From Candidatus Falkowbacteria bacterium RIFOXYC2_FULL_47_12 (GTDB lineage Bacteria > Patescibacteriota > Patescibacteriia > Patescibacteriales > XYC2-FULL-47-12): a stretch of 13,075 nt of DNA. Both the position numbers and the translations under genes were made by a program. The first letter of the stretch is position 1, and every line of letters starts with the position of its first letter. Below the pieces are notes generated by a model that was given only the letters and a program-made list of their open reading frames with translations, was not told the DNA's origin and ran no database searches. The stretch spans positions 23,795-36,869 of the forward strand of contig MFGL01000020.1 in the NCBI GenBank assembly GCA_001778285.1, written 5' to 3'. Positions 7,446 to 13,075 of the stretch are shown here, one piece after another.

Positions 7446-8493
7446 CTTCTAATGTGATTAAATTATCTGCTTTAATGTCTTTATTTAATGTTTTTCCCAA
7501 TATTTTTTCATCTTCAAACGGATTCAACCCCAATTCAATGTGACTTTTGGCGGCGAGCATATCCGACGTAACAACTTCTCCCGCCAGTATGTCACGGCTG
7601 GCGACTATGGAACGAACTAATTTTTTCTTGGCAATGAATTCACCGTCGAACATTGACTTCACGCCGGTACCCTTGGCCTTTTCAAAACTCCTGATCCATC
7701 CCACGAGCCGTTCCATGCCCGGCGGTTCCAAAGCGGCTTTATGATCGGTGCCTCTCATCTCCCGACTTAACGTCACGTGTTTTTCAGTGGCTACCGCGCC
7801 CATGACCGTGGCCGCACAGGCAACCATAATGCCGGGCGCATGGTCCGAAATGCCGATTGGCAAACAGAAATGATTACGCAAGTTTACCATGGCGTTTAAA
7901 TTGATGTCTTCATATCGCGCCGGATATTCGGAGGTGCATTGAAACAGTAAAATGTTGTTATGGTATTTCCTGATCAAATCAACAGTGCGAACTACGTCCC
8001 AAAGATTGGACATACCGGTTGATAAAAATATCGGCCTCTGTTTTTTGGCGATATGCTCAATCAAGGGCTTATTGGTCAAATCGCGCGAGGCAACTTTGAA
8101 CATAAGCACGTCCAAACTATCCATTTCATCGGCGCTCGTAATGTCGCACACGCTCGCGAAATAAATTAGTCCTTTGCCTTCCGCGTATTTTTTTAACTCC
8201 CGATGCTGTCCAATAGAAAACTCCAAAAATTCGCGATGTTCGCCATACGTACGGCCAAACGAATTCTCGCTTGGATAGAGCATATTATAATTCGCACGAG
8301 TCAAATCACTCTGGATGTGACGCTTGCAAAACTTGACCGCGTCAACACCGTCATGGTGCGCCTGATCAATGAGCGCCCGGGCAATTGCCACGTCGCCGTT
8401 ATGGTTCTGCCCGATTTCAGCAACAATGAACGTTGGCTCGCCTTCGCCAACGTACCTGTCGCCTATTTTGATTTTTTGTATTTCCTTCATCAT
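7435..8493 (-). CDS. neuB: NeuB-family nonulosonic acid (sialic acid-type) synthase
   Basis: A 352-residue NeuB-family synthase, which condenses PEP with a hexosamine or hexose (or its 6-phosphate) to a nine-carbon 2-keto acid. The TIM-barrel domain covers about 1-285: AEIGQNHNG (25-33), DAVKFCK (51-57), MFKVASRDLTN (131-141), SDHAPG (216-221, metal-ligand His218) and EKHVTL (237-242, metal-ligand His239), then ALEP (254-257). A C-terminal SAF/antifreeze-like domain covers about 290-345, beginning RSIVASRDILAGEVVTSDML (294-313). Two departures stand out: SRD where KIxSGE/D is usual, and SHIELGLNP in place of the KRPGxGIxP stretch. The start could be either of two adjacent ATGs (8493 or 8490); neither has a Shine-Dalgarno motif. 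The accepted sugar is unknown because no NeuC, Leg or Pse precursor gene lies in the window. Confidence 0.93.
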   Translation of the reverse strand: MMKEIQKIKIGDRYVGEGEPTFIVAEIGQNHNGDVAIARALIDQAHHDGVDAVKFCKRHIQSDLTRANYNMLYPSENSFGRTYGEHREFLEFSIGQHRELKKYAEGKGLIYFASVCDITSADEMDSLDVLMFKVASRDLTNKPLIEHIAKKQRPIFLSTGMSNLWDVVRTVDLIRKYHNNILLFQCTSEYPARYEDINLNAMVNLRNHFCLPIGISDHAPGIMVACAATVMGAVATEKHVTLSREMRGTDHKAALEPPGMERLVGWIRSFEKAKGTGVKSMFDGEFIAKKKLVRSIVASRDILAGEVVTSDMLAAKSHIELGLNPFEDEKILGKTLNKDIKADNLITLEDVQ

Positions 8494-8502
8494 ATAGTTA
8501 AG

Positions 8503-9081
8503 CTAAATTACGCGATTACGCATTTGTTTCTCGGCTTGTATTAAATCTGCTTCGGTGTGGATATCAATAGAATCATCCACTAGGAGTACATCCGGTTGCG
8601 GGTTCCAAAAATCCTTGTAATTTTTTAACCTTTCTCTGCGTAAAGCCCAAACAGCGCCATACACCCGGTTCGCATCTGCATGCGCCGGAAAAACCGTCAT
8701 GAGTTCATTGTAATCATGATGTTCCATGAGCTCCTTGGCTTGCTTGATTATTTCCTTTTTGATCGTCGGGGAATCAACTTTGACCGTAACGATAATTTCC
8801 GGATTATCCATATACGGAAGCGCGTGCTGATACACCGGTATGTTGGGAACGTTACTTTCGCACAACTCCGGCGGCCTTTTAATGCCGCGCGCGCCCAATT
8901 TTTCGCTCTCTTCCAAAATGTAGTCATAGTCAGAGCTGACGTACACTCTGTCAAACAACTGCAAACATTTTTCTACATTCCACATAAACATGGGATTACC
9001 GCAAAAATCCCTGAAATTTTTATTTTTCAGGCGGCTGCTGTGTTGTTTGGCTATCAATAACGCTGCTGATTTCAATGTCAT
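8503..9081 (-). CDS. CMP-nonulosonate (acylneuraminate-type) cytidylyltransferase, short and divergent
   Basis: A 192-residue protein of the acylneuraminate cytidylyltransferase family, expected to activate a nonulosonic acid with CTP, giving the CMP-sugar and PPi. Visible family marks: the N-terminal CTP loop region LIAKQHSSRLKNKN (9-22), VYVSSDYDYILEESEKLGA (47-65, matching the VSTD..I...A...GA stretch), RPPELC (69-74), VDSPTI (102-107, where most members have QPTSPL) and DIHTEADLIQAE (173-184). The loop lacks the usual Arg-Gly-Gly-Ser-Lys pattern, and the protein is about 30-40 residues shorter than typical NeuA. It may be a divergent subfamily with another substrate. It lies directly before the NeuB-like gene (9-base gap), which supports the assignment. 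Start ATG overlaps the methyltransferase stop. The gene ends in TAG. Confidence 0.8.
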   Translation of the reverse strand: MTLKSAALLIAKQHSSRLKNKNFRDFCGNPMFMWNVEKCLQLFDRVYVSSDYDYILEESEKLGARGIKRPPELCESNVPNIPVYQHALPYMDNPEIIVTVKVDSPTIKKEIIKQAKELMEHHDYNELMTVFPAHADANRVYGAVWALRRERLKNYKDFWNPQPDVLLVDDSIDIHTEADLIQAEKQMRNRVI

Positions 9082-10196
9082 AGAGATGATGGTTTGCCGG
9101 CGAATACCATTTCGTCTGATAATATTGCCAAATCAATGCTTTTTTGAAAAGCTGGTATTGATGATTTTAAAGTTTCAATAATTTTGCCATCCGGAAGCGC
9201 ATGGGAGAGTTGCGTAACTAGCTCATAAGCATCCATACCAAAGTACCACGCTGAAACAATATCAAGATTATTCAATACATACGCAGTCGCCAACGAGGAA
9301 TCCGTAAAACAGTTAATATGCCCGAGCGGGTCAAGGTGGCGAATAACTGAATTGGAAAATTGATTCTGGACAGCCGTACTAAATGAATCCCAACGAGGAA
9401 CATCGGCAACAACTAAACCTTCTTTACCGAAAACTATTTTTGAGCCCGCTGCCAGCATTGCCATGGGGTTTGAAACATGCTCAATAACCGCCCAAAAAGT
9501 AACCATATCATAATCTTTGAAGCGCTGCCACTCCCGCGTAAAATCGCAATTTGCCAGCTCAAAACCAAAATACGTTTTGCAAAACTCCCTGCCGCTTTCG
9601 CTTATCTCCACTCCATCGGCTTTCAACCCCAAGCTCCGGCACGCTTGAACAAAGTGTCCGCTACCGGCGCCGACATCTAATACAGAATGTGGTTTTTTTC
9701 CATATAATTTATAATACTGGTGTATTGCCCATTCAGCCTTGGGGAGTGCTACCTGTTGGACTCTAATGTCGGCCGTTCTCTTATCCGTATAAATTTTTTG
9801 GTACTCTTTATTTGAAGCATAAAAACGATGAAGTGATTCGTCGCTTGGCACTGTAGCGACATAACAGTGCAAGCAGGACGGACACTGAACGTAATGAGCA
9901 GTATATACTTCAAATATGGGAGGGATATTTTTGTCTGTTTTCCTCTGGCAAATGGGGCAAAGGGTAACTTCGCGCATATTAACACTCTGAAATAAATTTG
10001 TTCGTGAATCACGCGTCGCGACTACTTGAGCATGAAAATTCTCCAATTCATTTAATTTTAATGCTGTGATATCTATCGGCTTGCCCAGAGTCACGTCTAC
10101 TTCGTATCTCTTTTTTATATCAGAATCATCATATATCCACGTTTCCATTCTGCTATTTTGAGATTTGAAAGGAATAATTCTTGACCATTGTTTCAT
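9078..10196 (-). CDS. Zinc-ribbon SAM-dependent methyltransferase
   Basis: A 372-residue protein. Residues 1-75 are not recognised. A four-cysteine zinc ribbon follows (CPIC at 80-83, CPSC at 105-108, and a further Cys111). A class I methyltransferase of the UbiG-like (Methyltransf_23) type comes next: motif I VLDVGAGSG (172-180), the acidic residue after strand 2 in DGVEIS (Glu197), and FWAVIEHVSNP (234-244). This ribbon-plus-methyltransferase layout is common among sugar methyltransferases in surface polysaccharide loci, so the likely substrate is a nucleotide sugar or glycan end; the exact one cannot be read from the sequence. It overlaps both neighbours as ATGA (10193-10196 and 9078-9081), which implies translational coupling with the upstream transferase and the downstream cytidylyltransferase. 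Confidence 0.85.
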   Translation of the reverse strand: MKQWSRIIPFKSQNSRMETWIYDDSDIKKRYEVDVTLGKPIDITALKLNELENFHAQVVATRDSRTNLFQSVNMREVTLCPICQRKTDKNIPPIFEVYTAHYVQCPSCLHCYVATVPSDESLHRFYASNKEYQKIYTDKRTADIRVQQVALPKAEWAIHQYYKLYGKKPHSVLDVGAGSGHFVQACRSLGLKADGVEISESGREFCKTYFGFELANCDFTREWQRFKDYDMVTFWAVIEHVSNPMAMLAAGSKIVFGKEGLVVADVPRWDSFSTAVQNQFSNSVIRHLDPLGHINCFTDSSLATAYVLNNLDIVSAWYFGMDAYELVTQLSHALPDGKIIETLKSSIPAFQKSIDLAILSDEMVFAGKPSSL

Positions 10197-11734
10197 ATTG
10201 TTAGGCTTTCATACAATGCTTTTGTTAAGTTACTAACATTGTCTTCGTGGGAAATATAGTCGCTTTTGCCGTAATCGTTTTCGCGGTAAAACAAAGTACG
10301 AAAGTGTCTGGCGCGCATGCTGTTCCTGTCCAAAGCCGCTAGATAATTCAGAACTTTTTGCGTATCTGGCTTGCCTCCCTCTTGAATTTTTTTCAACGCC
10401 GCCTGACATAACGCAACGTCTGACACTCTGAATACGCCGTCACAATACATATACCATACAAAACCAAAGACTAATACCGGTTTTGACCGCAACAGCGCTT
10501 CCCAGCCCGCCGTACCAGTGCCGACGGCAATGGCCTGCGCGTTCTCTATCAAATCATAGGTCGAGGTTTCAACCGGAACGAGCTGTACATTGCCCAACTT
10601 CACTATCCGCTCGTAATAGCCGTCGTAGCGGTACATATGCGAAAAAAAATTTGCCGGCCGCAGTTGCCCGGGATTTTCCTTTACATATACTGTCCAACCA
10701 GTCGGGAGAGAGCGCGCCACTGTTTCAATAATAAGCAATTGATCGTCAAACATTCCGGCCTGCGGGCAGGTCGTCCGCTCCGGCTGGAAACTCAACGGCA
10801 GATAGACAAATTTTTTGGAAAAACCAGGTTGCTTTTGGAGATGCTCGTATTTTTTCGCAAGAGATCGGTTGATCCTGACCCACTTGTTTATCATGAACTT
10901 GTATTGAAACCCCCGCATGGGAGCGCCTAGCGTCTGTTCTTCATTTTCCATCCACAGCATACGCAGGTAGGAAAATGTTACACTAAAAAAGGTCAGATGT
11001 GAAATATGTTTTATTATTATTTTCAACGTAGGCGTACGAAAAGGAGCTTTCCTTTGCAGGGCTCTTTTTTGGTATTGAGGCGTCGCGTCAGCACGAGGGT
11101 TTACGTGCTGACGGTAATACGACTGCAGGTCTACAGACAAATCTTCAACGCGACAGGCTTTGTCCTGATTGATCTGATAATCATCCCGCAAGGCTGTTGA
11201 AGACATTTCGTAATCATCAATCAAAAGCGTTCTCGTCTCTACGCCGATCTGTTCCATAATAATAACGTGTATGTGCAGTATTTTTGCCAGAGCGTACAAA
11301 ACATAGTTGTTGCCGCTGTGCGGCACGTCGGGAAAAATAATCGCGTCCGGCCGGAACTTTTTCAGCATCCCCTGCCAAAAGGATATGTACTGGTAATACA
11401 AGTTTCTTTTTCTCACTAATGACCAGCCGGTATAATCAATGCGGCTGATAAGCAAAAAAGCGTTGCTATAATACGGCTGCAGGCGTACGAGCATTTCTTG
11501 TCCGACCGGGTCAAAAGATGACGTATCAATCTGCACGGGAGGAATGTTTCGGATAGCATCGTTGGCATAATGAAAGATAGTTTTGGGGAAATGCTCTTTA
11601 TCTTGCATGATAGATTTAAAGTAATCCCGGTATCCCTGCCAGTAGACAATATCAATACCCGCGGTCTGTAATTGCAACGCCACGTCTCGTAAAATTGGGG
11701 TGGAAAATCCGATTATAAAAATTTTTTTCGCCAT
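10193..11734 (-). CDS. Capsule-polysaccharide-synthesis-like GT-B transferase
   Basis: A 513-residue protein resembling capsule polysaccharide biosynthesis transferases of the KpsC/KpsS (Capsule_synth) type. The N-terminal half has a Rossmann-like start (KKIFIIGFSTPILRDVA, residues 3-19) and the segment PDAIIFPDVPHSGNNYV (129-145). The C-terminal half carries the family-like run YLPLSFQPERTT (311-322), then VYVKENP (349-355) and AIAVGTGTAGWEALLRSKPV (401-420), the usual nucleotide-sugar loop. The family normally reads KEHP; here the His is Asn354. KpsC/S enzymes use CMP-Kdo, so a CMP-activated nonulosonate made by the downstream genes is a reasonable donor, but this is inference. No signal peptide or membrane span is seen, so it should act in the cytoplasm. 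Its stop overlaps the methyltransferase start as ATGA. No Shine-Dalgarno motif precedes the start. Confidence 0.7.
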   Translation of the reverse strand: MAKKIFIIGFSTPILRDVALQLQTAGIDIVYWQGYRDYFKSIMQDKEHFPKTIFHYANDAIRNIPPVQIDTSSFDPVGQEMLVRLQPYYSNAFLLISRIDYTGWSLVRKRNLYYQYISFWQGMLKKFRPDAIIFPDVPHSGNNYVLYALAKILHIHVIIMEQIGVETRTLLIDDYEMSSTALRDDYQINQDKACRVEDLSVDLQSYYRQHVNPRADATPQYQKRALQRKAPFRTPTLKIIIKHISHLTFFSVTFSYLRMLWMENEEQTLGAPMRGFQYKFMINKWVRINRSLAKKYEHLQKQPGFSKKFVYLPLSFQPERTTCPQAGMFDDQLLIIETVARSLPTGWTVYVKENPGQLRPANFFSHMYRYDGYYERIVKLGNVQLVPVETSTYDLIENAQAIAVGTGTAGWEALLRSKPVLVFGFVWYMYCDGVFRVSDVALCQAALKKIQEGGKPDTQKVLNYLAALDRNSMRARHFRTLFYRENDYGKSDYISHEDNVSNLTKALYESLTI

Positions 11735-11739
11735 ACTAT

Positions 11740-13075
11740 TTAATGCCTAATGTTGTACATTTTATAAAAATAAGATTCTTTATCTTTCAGTAACGCTGTG
11801 GGCGTACCCTCCTCAATAATAGTACCATTGTCCAGCACGAGCAAACGGTCGGCGTTGACGATGGTTGAAAGACGGTGTGCGACTACTAAGACGGTAATTT
11901 TTCCCTTGAGATTCTCAATTACTTTCTGGATTTTCACTTCAGACTCATTGTCTAGCGCGCTGGTAGCTTCATCCAAAATTAAAATGGTCGGCTTACGCGC
12001 TAAAACTCTAGCAATAATAATGCGCTGGCGCTGGCCGGCAGACACCATGACGCCGCGCTCACCGATAATGGTTTCAAAACCGTCCGGGCAGGACTGAATA
12101 AAGTTATAAATATTGGCCATTTTTGCCGCCTCTTCCACCTCTTCATTACTCAAGTCGCTTTGGTAAAATCGTATGTTATTGGCAATGGTATCATTCATTA
12201 AAAAAATATCCTGCGACACGTAGCCGACGCGCTTGCGCCACTGGGACAAGCTAATCTCGCGGATGTCTTTGCCATCTAATAGAATACTGCCGCGCGCAGG
12301 CGTAAACAGCCGCAACAAAAGGTCAACGACGGTTGTTTTGCCGGCGCCTGAACGTCCGATCAAACCGACCATCTCACCTTTACGGATGGAAAAATTGACC
12401 TTTTTTAAAACATTCCTATGGCTGTCATACGAAAAAGAAACGTCTTGAAACTCCAGAGAATGTTCAAACACGACGCGCGTCAAACCTCCGCCTGCTTCCG
12501 CATTCTTAGCCAAGCGCTCCTGGTGCTCCAGCACGCTTTTTAAATACGGCAGTGTCTCGTTCATGGTATGCAAATCGCTCTGCAACTGCTGAATGTACTG
12601 GAACATTCGCTGAATTAAGTAGACAATCGCCGCCAAAACGGCAAAGCTAAAGTACGGCGACTGATACGAAACGAAAAATACGACACAAATAAAAATCAAA
12701 CTGATAGGCTGCATGATGACGCTGGAAACGCTACTCAACAGGAAAACAACCATTTTCAGCTTTTTCAGTTTGTAAAAATATTCCGCTCCTTTTTGCGCGA
12801 TTGGTTCATGAACAGACAGAGATTTCACGGTCTTCATGCCCAGAATGTTTTCACTGACATAATGGTTGACGTCTTTATTCATTTCGGCAGTAATGTAGGC
12901 GGCTTTTCTGGTCCGGTACATCAGCGGTTTTAAGAATAAGAATAGTATGCTGCCCAAAACGAGCGTTATCAGCGTAATGTCTAACGAGATATTCACGGCC
13001 ACCGCAATATACATAATCAACCCGGTTGCTCCCATTATCAGCGCGCTGATGAGTTTGAACATTTGCCCGGAGCGC
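11740..13075 (-). CDS. ABC exporter, TM domain fused to ATPase (5' end cut by window edge)
   Basis: This is the C-terminal part of a fused membrane/ATPase ABC exporter. The reading frame stays open to the window edge (four codons before the Met at 13062), and family members are about 580-600 residues, so roughly 140 residues are missing and that Met is internal. Numbering from it, hydrophobic segments lie near 8-48 and 105-155. The ATPase follows: Walker A GRSGAGKTT (236-244), Q-loop Q284, signature SAGQRQR (341-347), Walker B ILILDEATSAL (360-370), H-loop H396. The signature has Ala where LSGGQ has its first Gly. MsbA/PglK-type exporters flip lipid A cores or lipid-linked oligosaccharides. 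Its place at the head of a glycan operon suggests flipping of the glycan made here, which is inference. The stop lies 5 bases before the next start. Family is certain, substrate is not. Confidence 0.93.
   Translation of the reverse strand, partial: RSGQMFKLISALIMGATGLIMYIAVAVNISLDITLITLVLGSILFLFLKPLMYRTRKAAYITAEMNKDVNHYVSENILGMKTVKSLSVHEPIAQKGAEYFYKLKKLKMVVFLLSSVSSVIMQPISLIFICVVFFVSYQSPYFSFAVLAAIVYLIQRMFQYIQQLQSDLHTMNETLPYLKSVLEHQERLAKNAEAGGGLTRVVFEHSLEFQDVSFSYDSHRNVLKKVNFSIRKGEMVGLIGRSGAGKTTVVDLLLRLFTPARGSILLDGKDIREISLSQWRKRVGYVSQDIFLMNDTIANNIRFYQSDLSNEEVEEAAKMANIYNFIQSCPDGFETIIGERGVMVSAGQRQRIIIARVLARKPTILILDEATSALDNESEVKIQKVIENLKGKITVLVVAHRLSTIVNADRLLVLDNGTIIEEGTPTALLKDKESYFYKMYNIRH

Noticed and set aside
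1..13075. CRISPR arrays, tRNA or rRNA genes, insertion sequences
   Set aside because: No regularly spaced direct repeats, no cloverleaf-like segment and no transposase were seen; the strand is nearly filled with the ten coding regions.

Overview
The window holds ten protein genes, all on the minus strand and so read from position 13075 down to 32. They are packed almost without gaps: four junctions are ATGA stop/start overlaps, one is an 11-base overlap, and the others are separated by 1 to 9 bases. This looks like an internal piece of one long operon for a surface glycan. No RNA gene, insertion sequence, CRISPR array or obvious promoter is visible, and no gene-free stretch exceeds about 31 bases. 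The source is a bacterium of moderate GC. Hardly any start codon has a Shine-Dalgarno motif, and several proteins diverge from textbook family signatures, which suggests an uncultured or deeply branching lineage. I cannot name the phylum from the sequence.

Layout in transcription order. (1) The 3' part of an ABC exporter, a likely lipid-linked glycan flippase (13075-11740). (2) A capsule-synthesis-like (KpsC/KpsS-like) GT-B transferase (11734-10193). (3) A zinc-ribbon plus SAM methyltransferase (10196-9078). (4) A nonulosonate module: a short CMP-sialate-synthetase-like cytidylyltransferase (9081-8503), a NeuB-type synthase (8493-7435) and a KdsC-fold HAD phosphatase (7445-6951). (5) A PtmA-like SDR (6949-6167) and a Gfo/Idh/MocA oxidoreductase (6161-5223). 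(6) A second GT-B-like transferase (5213-3807). (7) A 936-residue fusion of pyruvate kinase, ATP sulfurylase and APS kinase (3810-1000). (8) A sulfotransferase (1003-32).

Proposed joint action, by inference from the families. The middle genes make and activate a sialic-acid-like nine-carbon sugar, probably through a 9-phosphate intermediate. The transferases build it into a glycan, the methyltransferase may decorate it, and the ABC protein exports or flips it. The last two genes add sulfate: the fusion would make PAPS and the sulfotransferase would use it.

The most notable object is the fusion. Joining a pyruvate kinase catalytic core to both PAPS-forming enzymes in one chain would regenerate ATP from PEP and from the ADP released by APS kinase, pulling the unfavourable sulfate activation forward. 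I know of ATP sulfurylase/APS kinase fusions but not of this three-part one. Whether it is undescribed needs a database search.
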